From contig CAZUHP010000002.1 of NCBI GenBank assembly GCA_964620595.1, forward strand, positions 62,001 through 126,000: 64,000 nucleotides of DNA, read 5' to 3'. The notes under the pieces were generated by a model, which did no database searches, had not been told where the DNA came from, and was given only the letters and a program-made list of their open reading frames with translations. A program made the translations under genes and the position numbers. Shown piece after piece: positions 17,119-25,121 of the stretch; the first letter of the stretch is position 1, and every line of letters starts with the position of its first letter. The stretch is from Desulfocarbo sp964620595. Lineage in GTDB: Bacteria > Desulfobacterota > Desulfarculia > Desulfarculales > Desulfarculaceae.

Positions 17119-18466
17119 AAGTCAGGATGAGCATCACCCGGTTTTGGCTGCGGTCGTCGTCGTCGTTCTCCGCGTCGCGGATCAGATAACGGTAGTCCAG
17201 GGCCAGGCTCATGCGCCGGGTTAACCGCCAGGACAGGAGCAGGCCCGCCAGTATGGATTCGGTGTCCTGGTCCGGTTGCAGGCCGGCCAGGCGGGGGTCT
17301 TGCTTGTAGTCGTTGCGCAGGTAGGAGGCGTTCAGCACCAACCTCCAGCGCTTGGCCAAATCATAGGCAAAGGTGAATCCCACCCCATGGGAGAGGGTGA
17401 GCCCCAGGTTCTCCCCCACAAGCTCCTGCTCGCCCAAGGAGGTATAGGCAAACCCGGCCAGGCGCCAGCGCTGGCCGCTCCAGGCCAGGTTGGCCGTGAA
17501 GGTGGGGTAGCCGTGGCCCGCGGCCTGGTTGGCCTCTTGGCTGCCTTCCACCTGGGCCCAGCCCAAGGAGGCGTCCCACCGGAAGGTGGGCGAGACCCTG
17601 TGGACGAAAGTAACCCCCGCCCGGTAGGTCTCGTAGTCCCGGGCCGAGCGCACCTCCGGATTGTCGGTATTGGCCCGCACCTCGGAATAGCCCAGGGTCA
17701 GCATGGCGTCCTTGGTGGGCCCCAGCATCCTCACCAGGGAGAAGCTGCCTCCCCGGTTGCTTATGTCCACCGAGCGCTGGTAGTCGTTGTAGAACCAGTA
17801 GCCCTTGGCCTCGGCGCGCCAATCCGGCCCCAGGCGGTGTCCCCCGCTGAGATTGAACTGGTGGATCTGGGAATCCTCTACTTCATCCGAGGTATAGGTA
17901 TTATAGCTGCTGCGCAGCTCGGTCGCCAGGAAGCTCTGGGGCCCGAAGTTGTGCTGGACCGCCAGGCCCAGGGTGTTGCGGTCCCGCCGGCCCAAGTCGG
18001 CGCGCACCGCCACCAGCCGGCCCTCATCGTCGAATTGGGGCACGTCGTAGGTGGCGGAAAAGGCGTCGTAAAGACGCAGCTTCCACCGGCGCGATGGTTC
18101 GTAGTCCCAGCTCAGGGAGGCGTTGCCGGAATCCACCTGGGTGAACTCCGAGAGGCGGTAATATTCCACGTAGCGGAGGTCGCCTCGCAGGGTGACTTTG
18201 CTGGTGGGCTCTTGCCAGGCCAGGGAAGCCCCCGGCTTGACAGCGAAAAAGAAGTCGCTCCGGGCCACGCGCTGCAGGTGCACGTTGTCGTCGTAGCCCA
18301 TCTCGGCGCGCACGAAGGGCGTGAAGCTGAAGGCAGCCAGGGCTGGCCGGACACCCAGCACCAGCAGCACCAGCAGGCCGGCCGGCAATACCCAGCCCCC
18401 GAGGCAGGACCACGGGCAGCGGTCCCGGCCGGGCGAGCGCTTTCTATGGCAAAACCGTTGCGTCAC
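17096..18466 (-). CDS. Outer-membrane beta-barrel protein of the EPS operon (EpsL-like)
   Basis: A 456-residue exported protein with GTG start. A signal peptide is followed by repeated amphipathic strands rich in aromatic residues alternating with polar ones, each ending in tight turns, and the chain ends in Tyr-Arg-Trp, an outer-membrane insertion-type terminus. Near the N-terminus FTPFVRAEMGYDDNVHLQ resembles the start of the EpsL/outer-membrane beta-barrel family found in exosortase EPS loci. It probably forms a pore or scaffold in the outer membrane for the polymer. The exact strand number is uncertain (about 18-20 by eye). The N-terminal 25 residues are Cys/Arg-rich and the true start could be slightly different. 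Confidence 0.82.
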   Translation of the reverse strand: MTQRFCHRKRSPGRDRCPWSCLGGWVLPAGLLVLLVLGVRPALAAFSFTPFVRAEMGYDDNVHLQRVARSDFFFAVKPGASLAWQEPTSKVTLRGDLRYVEYYRLSEFTQVDSGNASLSWDYEPSRRWKLRLYDAFSATYDVPQFDDEGRLVAVRADLGRRDRNTLGLAVQHNFGPQSFLATELRSSYNTYTSDEVEDSQIHQFNLSGGHRLGPDWRAEAKGYWFYNDYQRSVDISNRGGSFSLVRMLGPTKDAMLTLGYSEVRANTDNPEVRSARDYETYRAGVTFVHRVSPTFRWDASLGWAQVEGSQEANQAAGHGYPTFTANLAWSGQRWRLAGFAYTSLGEQELVGENLGLTLSHGVGFTFAYDLAKRWRLVLNASYLRNDYKQDPRLAGLQPDQDTESILAGLLLSWRLTRRMSLALDYRYLIRDAENDDDDRSQNRVMLILTYEHPYRW

Positions 18467-18501
18467 TCACATCTGCCCCTGGGTCACGGCGGCAAACAGG
18501 C

Positions 18502-19071
18502 TCAGGGAACCACCACCACGTCTCCCGGCTGAAGCCGGATGTTCTGTTCGGGCTTCTGGCCGGAAATCACTTCGGAATACTCGAAAGGAAGGCGACGTTG
18601 CTTGGTCCCGGTTCCTCGTATTATAACCACGTCGTCCTTGTGCGCCCACTCGTTGAATCCCCCGGCCAGGGCCAGGGCCTGCAGCACGTTGGTGGGTGAA
18701 AGCATGAGATAACGGCCGGGCTTTTGCACGTTGCCCAGCACACTGCATCCCTGGCTGCGGGGCTCCTTGACGGTTACATACACCTGGGGTGATTCGATAT
18801 AGCGGCGCAGGTTCTTGGTGATGACGTCCTTCAGCTCCATGGGCGTGAGACCGGCGGCCACAACGTCGTCCACCAGGGGCAGGGATATACGGCCGTCGGG
18901 CCGTACCAGAACGTCGTTGCGGCTGATGGCCACCTCGCGCCACACGATGACCTCCAGGACGTCGCTGGGGCCGATCTTGTAATAATAGCCACCGGCTGCG
19001 GCCGGCAAGCCCGGAACCATCAGTGCGCTCAGAGCCAAAAACACCATTGCCCCGCGCAGCAAGCGCCCCAT
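18502..19071 (-). CDS. Polysaccharide export protein (Wza-like)
   Basis: A 189-residue protein. The ATG at 19071 is chosen because AGGAGAG lies 6 bp upstream and a signal peptide follows (cleavage after LPAAAG); the longer upstream frame lacks both. The mature part carries the Poly_export domain YYYKIGPSDVLEVIVWRE, VRPDGRISLPLVDDV, then a SLBB-like domain GNVQKPGRYLML with VLQALALAGGF and a final LQPGDVVVVP. It forms the periplasmic/outer-membrane channel for the exopolysaccharide. It lacks a lipobox cysteine and is shorter than Wza, like other exosortase-locus exporters. First gene of the EPS operon, divergent from the small plus-strand gene at 19293. Confidence 0.92.
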   Translation of the reverse strand: MGRLLRGAMVFLALSALMVPGLPAAAGGYYYKIGPSDVLEVIVWREVAISRNDVLVRPDGRISLPLVDDVVAAGLTPMELKDVITKNLRRYIESPQVYVTVKEPRSQGCSVLGNVQKPGRYLMLSPTNVLQALALAGGFNEWAHKDDVVIIRGTGTKQRRLPFEYSEVISGQKPEQNIRLQPGDVVVVP

Positions 19072-19168
19072 TTTGTCTCTCCTGTTTTCTGCACCGGGCC
19101 GAAACCCCATCCGGCCCAAAGAAGTCGAAGTGCAAAAAGCTACTGTGCACAATCCTTTACCACTCGAT

Positions 19169-19197
19169 ATAGTGGCATCAGATGTCTTTTTTGGCAA
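19169..19197 (-). promoter_or_regulatory. Possible EPS operon promoter
   Basis: In the AT-rich divergent region, minus-strand TTGCCA (19197-19192) is followed after 17 bp by CACTAT (19174-19169), with TATATC a few bases later. It would give a leader of roughly 90 nt for the whole EPS operon. The -10 is poor, and the -35 overlaps that of the divergent promoter, so activator control is plausible. Confidence 0.3.
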
Positions 19198-19220
19198 GGG
19201 CAAAAAGATGTTTGTATAGT
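19191..19220 (+). promoter_or_regulatory. Sigma70-type promoter for the small divergent gene
   Basis: TTGGCA (19191-19196), 18-bp spacer, TATAGT (19215-19220). Transcription would start near 19227, about 65 nt before the ATG at 19293. The whole intergenic stretch is much more AT-rich than its surroundings. Confidence 0.5.
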
Positions 19221-19292
19221 ATATTGGCCAGTCGTAATATGTATTTCTCAAACTGTAATTTGCGCATTTTGTGTTTCAAGGAGGTGTTTCCC

Positions 19293-19637
19293 ATGGTCAG
19301 GGCCAGGGTTTGGTTTCGCTGCGCCGCCATGCACGACCCGGTCAGTCCGGTGCTCTTGGAGCCCTGCCGCATCGGCTGGGATGCCAAGGAGCGCCAAGTG
19401 GAGCTGACCATAGAGCGGCCCCTGCGGGGGCCTGAGCTGGTGCGCCGCATGAAGGGCTGGGTCACGGTGGACGTGGACCAAGCCATTGACATCTTTGGCC
19501 GCCATGGCCGCCTGAAACTCTTGGACGACCGCGAGCTGGTGGTGGAGTGCGAGGACCGGGAGCAGTTGGAGGCGCTGGAAGCGGAGCTGGGGGCGGCCTT
19601 TGGCGACCAGGTGGACCTGGAGGTGACCAAGGGCTGA
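19293..19637 (+). CDS. Small unknown protein divergent from the EPS operon
   Basis: I do not recognise this 114-residue protein. The ATG at 19293 is supported by AAGGAGGTG about 7 bp upstream, one of the best ribosome sites in the window, so the gene is very probably real. The product is mixed alpha/beta, acidic at the C-terminus, with no signal peptide or membrane segment. It has regular beta-strand-like stretches (RQVELTIERPL, WVTVDVDQAI, RELVVECEDR) ending in an acidic helix. It has its own promoter and is followed 12 bp later by the converging end of a glycosyltransferase gene. Its position back to back with wza suggests, but does not show, a link to EPS control. Confidence 0.7.
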   Translation: MVRARVWFRCAAMHDPVSPVLLEPCRIGWDAKERQVELTIERPLRGPELVRRMKGWVTVDVDQAIDIFGRHGRLKLLDDRELVVECEDREQLEALEAELGAAFGDQVDLEVTKG

Positions 19638-19649
19638 GGCGGCGCGGCG

Positions 19650-20798
19650 CTAAGCCAACAGCTCCTGGTACAGGGCCAGGGTCTGTGCGGCCGCGCGCCC
19701 CAGGTCGAACAGCCGCTCGGCCCGCTGGCGGGCCTGGGCCGCCATCTGTGCCCGGGCCGCCTCGTCGGCCAAGAGGTCCAGCACCGCCCGGGCCAGGGAG
19801 TCGGCGTCGCCAGGGGGGATGAGCAGGCCGGTCCGGCCCTGGGCCACCACCTCGGGGATGCCGCCCACCTGGGAGGCCACCACCGGCAGCCCGCAGGCCG
19901 CGGCCTCGGCAATGGTGAGCCCGAATGCCTCCTGCCACACCGAGGGGAAGACCCCCAGGTCCGCGGCCTGCAAAAAGAGATGCACGTCGTCGCGCAGGCC
20001 CAGGACCAGCAGGCGGTCCCGGCCCAGGCGGGCCGCTGCCTGCCGGGCCGGTTCCTCCAGGGGACCGGCCCCGATTATCACCAGGCGCACGCCGCCCGGG
20101 GCCAGGATGGCCGGCGCGGCCTCCAGGAGCAGGTCCAGGCCCTTGTCCGGGCTGAGCTGGCCCACGAACACCACCAGGCGCTCCCCTGGCCCGGCCCCCA
20201 GCAGCTCGCCGCGCAGGCGGGCGCGTTCAGGGGAGGGGAGGGGGCGAAAGCGCTCCAGGTCCACCCCGTTGTAGACCACCCGTATCTTGGCCGGCGGCAC
20301 CGCGGCCTGCTCGGCCAGGCGGCGGGCCACGTAGCGGCTCACCGCCAGGTAGCAGTCCACCCGGGCGGCGAAAAGGCGGCGGCGCAGGCGCTTGGCCGCC
20401 TCCAGCAGGGAGGGGGCAGCCGGCCCCTGGCGGGGCCCGGAGGAATGGTCGGCCACCAGCACCTTGCAACCCACCAGGGCTTTGGCGGCCAGGGCGTCGG
20501 CCGGGCACAGGCCCATGAAGCGGTAGTGCACCAGGCGGGGCCGGAAGCGGCGCAGCAGCCCCAGGCGGTAGGCCAGCGAACCCACCCGCGCCTGGTCGAA
20601 ATGGCTGACCTGCACCCCGTGGCGGGCGAACAGCTCCCTGACCAGGGGCACGGTGCCGGAGCCCAGCACAAAGCGCAGGTCCAGCCCGGCCCGGCGGCAT
20701 TGGCCGGCCAGGGCGCAGGCAAAGTCCTCCAGGGAGCCCCGTTTCTGGGGGTGCAGGTTTATCCAGTAGAGTACGTCACATGAATGGTTTGGCGCCAT
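19650..20798 (-). CDS. Glycosyltransferase family 4
   Basis: A 382-residue GT-B retaining glycosyltransferase. The acceptor half (residues 1-180) includes VLYWINLHPQKRGSLEDF and DCYLAVSRYVARRL. The donor half has VVYNGVDLERF, LVVFVGQLSPDKGLDLLLEA, IIGAGPLEEPAR and the EX7E block EAFGLTIAEAAACGLPV. It is the last gene of the minus-strand sugar-nucleotide group, 90 bp after phosphomannomutase, so a GDP-mannose donor is a reasonable guess; nothing in the sequence proves it. Confidence 0.9.
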   Translation of the reverse strand: MAPNHSCDVLYWINLHPQKRGSLEDFACALAGQCRRAGLDLRFVLGSGTVPLVRELFARHGVQVSHFDQARVGSLAYRLGLLRRFRPRLVHYRFMGLCPADALAAKALVGCKVLVADHSSGPRQGPAAPSLLEAAKRLRRRLFAARVDCYLAVSRYVARRLAEQAAVPPAKIRVVYNGVDLERFRPLPSPERARLRGELLGAGPGERLVVFVGQLSPDKGLDLLLEAAPAILAPGGVRLVIIGAGPLEEPARQAAARLGRDRLLVLGLRDDVHLFLQAADLGVFPSVWQEAFGLTIAEAAACGLPVVASQVGGIPEVVAQGRTGLLIPPGDADSLARAVLDLLADEAARAQMAAQARQRAERLFDLGRAAAQTLALYQELLA

Positions 20799-20888
20799 GG
20801 GCCTGCCTGGGCTCTGGTTAGGGGGGTGGCCTGGGCATTTGCCGGCGGGGCAGGAGACGCCGGCCGCCGCCTGCCTGGCGCCGGTTCC

Positions 20889-22247
20889 TCAGCCCTGGGC
20901 CTTGGCCCGGGCGATGGCCTCTTCCACCAGCGCCCGTATCTCCTCCAGCCGCTCTTGGCTCTGGGCCTCGAAGCGCAGCACCAGGGCGGGCTGGGTGTTG
21001 GAGGCGCGCACCAAGCCCCACCCGTCCGGGAAGGTGACCCGCACCCCGTCCACGTCCACCACCTCGTACTTGCCGCTGAAGGCCTCCTTGACCCGCCTCA
21101 CCACCTCGAACTTGATCTCGTCCGGGGTCTCCACCCTGATCTCCGGGGTGCTCACCACCGGCGGCAGGTCGGCCAGCCAGGTGGAGATGGGCCGGGGATC
21201 GGCCGAGAGCAGCTCGGCCAGGCGCAGGGAGGCGTAGATGGCGTCGTCAAAGCCGAACCAGCGGTGCTTGAAGAACATATGGCCGCTCATCTCGCCGGCC
21301 AGCAGGGCGCCGGTCTCGGCCATCTTCTGCTTGATGAGGCTGTGCCCGGCCTTCCACATGATCGGGTTGCCGCCGTGCCTCTTGATGTCGTCGTACAGGT
21401 TCTTGGAGCACTTGACCTCGCCGATGAAGGTGGCGCCGGGGTGGTCCTGGAGGATGCTGCGCGCGAAGATGGCCAGGAGCATGTCGCCCCAGATGGGCCG
21501 GCCGTTCTCGTCCACCGTGCCCACCCGGTCCGAGTCGCCATCATAGGCCACGCCGGCGCGCAGGCCCTGTTCGGTCACGGTGCGGCTCAAGTCGGCCAGG
21601 TTGGCCGGCACCGTGGGGTCGGGCTCGTGGTTGGGGAAGCGGCCGTCCATCTCGCAGTAGAGGGGCACCACCTCGATGCCCAGGCGCTGCATGAGGGGCA
21701 CCGCCACCGGTCCGGCGGTGCCGTTGCCCGCGTCCACCGCCCACTTGAGCGGGCCCTCCAGGCGGATGATGCCGGCCACGTGGTCCTGGTAGGGCCCTAT
21801 GATCTCCTCGCTGAGCAGCTCGCCCTTGCCCCGGGCGAATTCGCCGGACTCGGCGATGCGGCGGATCTTCTGTATCTCCTCGCCGTGGATGGTGCTCTTG
21901 CCGGCCAGCACCTTGAAACCGTTGTACTGGGGCGGGTTGTGGCTGGCGGTTATCATCACCCCGCCCTCGGCCTGGTAATGCCAGACCGAGAAGTACAGGA
22001 GCGGGGTGGGGCAGGTGCCCAGGTCCACCACCTGGCGGCCGGTGGCCAGGAGGCCCTCCAGCAGAAGCTTCCGAAAGCGGGGGCCGCTGAGGCGGCAGTC
22101 GCGGCCCAGGGTGAGGCGCTTGATGCCCAGCGAGTCCATGTAGGTGCCCATGGCCCGGCCCAGGGTGATGACGTCCTGCTCGCTGATCTCCTCGTCAACC
22201 AGGCCGCGGATGTCGTACTCGCGGAAGATGTTGGCCTTCATGTCCAC
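20889..22247 (-). CDS. manB: Phosphomannomutase/phosphoglucomutase
   Basis: A 452-residue alpha-D-phosphohexomutase that interconverts hexose-6-phosphate and hexose-1-phosphate. All four active-site elements are visible: the phosphoserine loop TASHNPPQYNGFK with Ser102, the magnesium loop DGDSDRVG, the sugar-specificity loop GEMSGHMFF, and the phosphate-binding RASNTQPALVLRFEA near the C-terminus. With ManA upstream and ManC nearby it completes the path from fructose-6-phosphate to GDP-mannose for the EPS. Members of this AlgC-like class often use glucose as well. Two in-frame ATGs lie at the start (22247 and 22241). Confidence 0.94.
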   Translation of the reverse strand: MDMKANIFREYDIRGLVDEEISEQDVITLGRAMGTYMDSLGIKRLTLGRDCRLSGPRFRKLLLEGLLATGRQVVDLGTCPTPLLYFSVWHYQAEGGVMITASHNPPQYNGFKVLAGKSTIHGEEIQKIRRIAESGEFARGKGELLSEEIIGPYQDHVAGIIRLEGPLKWAVDAGNGTAGPVAVPLMQRLGIEVVPLYCEMDGRFPNHEPDPTVPANLADLSRTVTEQGLRAGVAYDGDSDRVGTVDENGRPIWGDMLLAIFARSILQDHPGATFIGEVKCSKNLYDDIKRHGGNPIMWKAGHSLIKQKMAETGALLAGEMSGHMFFKHRWFGFDDAIYASLRLAELLSADPRPISTWLADLPPVVSTPEIRVETPDEIKFEVVRRVKEAFSGKYEVVDVDGVRVTFPDGWGLVRASNTQPALVLRFEAQSQERLEEIRALVEEAIARAKAQG

Positions 22248-22316
22248 TCCATCGAAAGACAGGCGCTTGGCCGTGAGCAGGGGCCAAGGCCCCGCTTGCC
22301 AAGGGATTTAACACAA

Positions 22317-23327
22317 TCAGGCGGCCAAGGCCACTGACTCCAGGATGGTGAGCCCGACCTCCGGCTGGATCTCCACCTCCTCCAGGCTGTGCGGCAGGCA
22401 CCAGCATTGGCCCGCGCGGAGCGCCGCCTGGCCCCCAGGCCAGGCCAGCGCGCCCTGGCCGGCCAGGGCAAAAATCAGGCGCAGGGCCGGGGCCGCGAAC
22501 CAGGGGCGATAGGGCCGGCCGAGTTCGGCCTTGATGAGGGCGAAGTGGGGGTCCTCCACCAGAAGCTGGCAGCGGTTGTCCCCGGCCGCGAGCTCCCGCG
22601 GGGGGGTGGCCGCGCCCGGACCGCTCACCTGCATCACCTCCAGGGCCTTTTCCTGGTGCAGCTCCCGGGGCTTGCCGTCCTCGCCCAGCCGGTCCCAGTC
22701 GTAGAAGCGGTAGGTCACGTCCGAGGCCTGCTGTATCTCGAAGATGGTCAGCCCCGGGCCGGTGGCGTGCACCGTGCCGGCGGGCAGGTGGAACACCTCG
22801 CCCTCCCGGGCCGGCACCTTGGCCAGCACCTCGCCCAGGCGGCCCGCGGCCAGGGCCGCCTCCACCGCGGCCCGGTCCGCGCCCGGCTTCAGGCCCATGA
22901 CTATCTCGGCCCCCGGCTCGGCGGCCAGGACCAGCCAGGCCTCGCTCTTGCCCCAGGGCTCGTTCTCCAGCCGGCGGGCCGCCTGGTCGTCCGGGTGCAC
23001 CTGCACGGACAGCCAGTCACCCACCGAGAGGATCTTGATCAGGAGGGGGAAGCCCTGGCCGTCCTCCTGGCCGCCCCCCCCGTCGCCCCCCCCGTCGCCC
23101 CCCTGGCCTAGGAGTTCCCGGGGCCAGCGCCGCACCACCTGGTCCAGTCCCAGGCCGGCCGGCTCGCCTTGGGCCACCTTGGTAACCTGGTGCCGGTCCG
23201 AGGCCAGCCACACCTCGCCGGTGCGGGGCGGGGCCCCCAGCAGGGGGCCCAGGGGGCCGGCTATCTCCGGCGCGGCCCATATCTTGGAAAGGAACACCGG
23301 CTCCAGGCGGAAGGGACCCAGGCTCAT
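22317..23327 (-). CDS. manA: Mannose-6-phosphate isomerase, class I
   Basis: A 336-residue zinc cupin isomerase converting fructose-6-phosphate to mannose-6-phosphate. Metal ligands sit in SVQVHPDDQAARRLEN, in GKSEAWLVL, and in LPAGTVHATGPG; the ASDVTYRFYDWDR block is typical of the shorter Bacillus-type ManA. Between PRELLGQ and FPLLIKIL there is an unusual run of Gly and Asp (about residues 76-90) encoded by a C-rich GGGGGGCGAC-like repeat, apparently a repeat expansion into a surface loop. It overlaps the YqaA-like gene by 4 bp (ATGA). Confidence 0.93.
   Translation of the reverse strand: MSLGPFRLEPVFLSKIWAAPEIAGPLGPLLGAPPRTGEVWLASDRHQVTKVAQGEPAGLGLDQVVRRWPRELLGQGGDGGGDGGGGQEDGQGFPLLIKILSVGDWLSVQVHPDDQAARRLENEPWGKSEAWLVLAAEPGAEIVMGLKPGADRAAVEAALAAGRLGEVLAKVPAREGEVFHLPAGTVHATGPGLTIFEIQQASDVTYRFYDWDRLGEDGKPRELHQEKALEVMQVSGPGAATPPRELAAGDNRCQLLVEDPHFALIKAELGRPYRPWFAAPALRLIFALAGQGALAWPGGQAALRAGQCWCLPHSLEEVEIQPEVGLTILESVALAA
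23071..23105 (-). repeat. G-rich decamer repeat inside manA
   Basis: On the minus strand about three units of a GGGGGGCGAC-like repeat are read in the manA frame as Gly-Gly-Asp-Gly. The same unit occurs in intergenic regions at 27.3, 28.3 and 33.8 kb. Confidence 0.7.
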
Positions 23328-23941
23328 TTTTCATCCTCCCGTTTCACGGCGCGCTTGCCCATGACCCCTATGAAGTAGAAGCCCCCCACCAGGAGCACCG
23401 CAAAGGCCACCATGAGCCACTCGAAGTAGCTTTTGAGGAAGTCCTGGATCTGGGGACCGAAGAGCCAGAACAACAGGCCCTCGGCATAGAAGCGCAGGCC
23501 CCGGCTGATCACGGAGGCCAGCACGAAGCGGGGGAAGTTGATGGCGAACACGCCGCCGGCAATGGTGAACACCTTATAGGGGATGGGGGTGAGGCCGGCG
23601 ATGCCCACTGCCCACACGTCGTAGCGGTGGTAGTAGTCCTCCACCACCTTGACCTTGTGGCTCTTGAACCAGCGGTGCAGGAGGGGCCGGCCGCCCTTGA
23701 GGCCGATGAAGTAGCCGAACATGCCGCCCAGCACCGAGGCCACGGTGCAGACCGTGGAGAACCACAGGGCCTGGTCCGGGTTGGTGGCGGCCAGGGCCAT
23801 GAGCAGGGGGTCGGGCGGAATGGGAAAAAAGGAGCTTTCGGCAAAAGTCAGGCCGAACAGGGCCCAGGTGCCGTAGGAGGTGTGGGCGAAGTGGGTGACC
23901 CAGGCCACCATTCCCGCCAGCCATGCCTTGATAGCTGCCAA
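23324..23941 (-). CDS. DedA/YqaA-family (VTT domain) membrane protein
   Basis: A 205-residue inner-membrane protein. The VTT/SNARE-associated signature is visible as FAESSFFPIPPDPLLMAL, then GMFGYFIGLKGGRPLL and the glycine/proline-rich GLTPIPYKVFTIAGGVF. Four to five hydrophobic segments are present. The YqaA branch of DedA proteins is implicated in undecaprenyl-phosphate or phospholipid flipping; with UppP two genes upstream, a role in recycling the EPS lipid carrier is attractive but inferred. It sits between manC (9 bp) and manA (4-bp overlap). Confidence 0.88.
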   Translation of the reverse strand: MAAIKAWLAGMVAWVTHFAHTSYGTWALFGLTFAESSFFPIPPDPLLMALAATNPDQALWFSTVCTVASVLGGMFGYFIGLKGGRPLLHRWFKSHKVKVVEDYYHRYDVWAVGIAGLTPIPYKVFTIAGGVFAINFPRFVLASVISRGLRFYAEGLLFWLFGPQIQDFLKSYFEWLMVAFAVLLVGGFYFIGVMGKRAVKREDEK

Positions 23942-23950
23942 GGGTTCCTC

Positions 23951-25021
23951 CTACAGGTACTTGTCCAGGCCCCGCTGTTTCAGTTCCTCGATGATGAGGC
24001 GCACGTCCTGGGCCCGCTCCCGGGGCAGGATCAGGAGCACGTCGTCGGTGACCACCGCCACCAGGCCGCTCACCCCCAACAGCGCGGCCAGCCGGCCGCC
24101 GGCCGAAACCAGGTTGTCCTTGGCCTCGATGGCCAGCACCTGGCCGTGCTGGCAGGCATTGCCCGCCTGGTCCGCGGGCCACAAGTCGGCCATGGCCTCC
24201 CAGGAGCCCACGTCCGACCAGCCGAAGTCGGCCTTGACCACCCGGATGGCCTCGCTCTTTTCCAGCACCCCGTTGTCCACGCTGATCTTGGGCAGCCGGG
24301 GGTATACCCGGGCCAGGGCCTCGGCCTGGCGGTCGGTGCCCAGGGCGGGGGCCAGCTCCTCCAGGCCGGCGGCCAGTTCGGGCAGGTGGCGCTGGATCTC
24401 GGCCAGGAGCACCTCGGCCCGCCAGGCGAACATGCCCGAGTTCCAGTAGTAGCGTCCCGAATCGATGTATTTCTGGGCAGTGGGCCGGTCCGGTTTTTCG
24501 TGGAAGGCCTTCACCTGGAACACCTGGGGCGGTTGCTCGTCCACCACCTGGCCGGCCTCGATGTAGCCGAAGCCGGTGGCCGGGTAGCGGGGGGTGAGCC
24601 CCAGGGTGACCAGGTAGTCTCCGCTGCGGGCCACGTCGGCGGCCCGTTCCAGGGTCTGCCGGAAGAGCGGCTCGTCGGTTATCAGGTGGTCGGCCGGCAG
24701 TACCAGGCACACCGCCTGGGGGTCTTTGCGGGCCACCCAGGCCGCGGCCAGGCCGGCGGCGGCGGCGGTGTTGCGGGCCATGGGTTCGGCCACCACCTGG
24801 CCGGCCGGCACCTGGGGCAGTTGCCCGGCCACGGCCGCGGCGTGGCCCGCGCCGGTTACCACCAGCACCCGCTCGGGCGGGGTGAGGGGGGCCATGCGCT
24901 CCACGGTCTGCTGCAAGAGGCTGCGCTCGCCAGTGAGCGCCAGAAGCTGCTTGGGCCGGGCCTCCCGGCTGGCCGGCCAGAAGCGGGTTCCGCTGCCCCC
25001 CGCCATCACTACGCTATACAT
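23951..25021 (-). CDS. manC: Mannose-1-phosphate guanylyltransferase
   Basis: A 357-residue GDP-mannose pyrophosphorylase. The nucleotidyltransferase start VVMAGGSGTRFWPASR with RPKQLLAL gives the GTP-binding loop; further blocks are VAEPMARNTAAA, LPADHLI, TGFGYIEAG, FHEKPD, YYWNSGMFAW and WSDVGSWEA. It lacks the C-terminal isomerase domain of bifunctional ManC-type proteins, and a separate manA lies two genes downstream. The ATG at 25021 is chosen because AGGGAG lies 9 bp before it and the family starts there. First gene of the GDP-mannose group. Confidence 0.95.
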   Translation of the reverse strand: MYSVVMAGGSGTRFWPASREARPKQLLALTGERSLLQQTVERMAPLTPPERVLVVTGAGHAAAVAGQLPQVPAGQVVAEPMARNTAAAAGLAAAWVARKDPQAVCLVLPADHLITDEPLFRQTLERAADVARSGDYLVTLGLTPRYPATGFGYIEAGQVVDEQPPQVFQVKAFHEKPDRPTAQKYIDSGRYYWNSGMFAWRAEVLLAEIQRHLPELAAGLEELAPALGTDRQAEALARVYPRLPKISVDNGVLEKSEAIRVVKADFGWSDVGSWEAMADLWPADQAGNACQHGQVLAIEAKDNLVSAGGRLAALLGVSGLVAVVTDDVLLILPRERAQDVRLIIEELKQRGLDKYL

Positions 25022-25121
25022 AGTCCCAACTCCCTGAGGTCGGCTGCCCCGGCCGGGTAAGCGGCCAGTGGGGCACACGTGCCACAGAACGCGGTTTTTT
25101 GCAAGAACTTAACTCCTGTTG

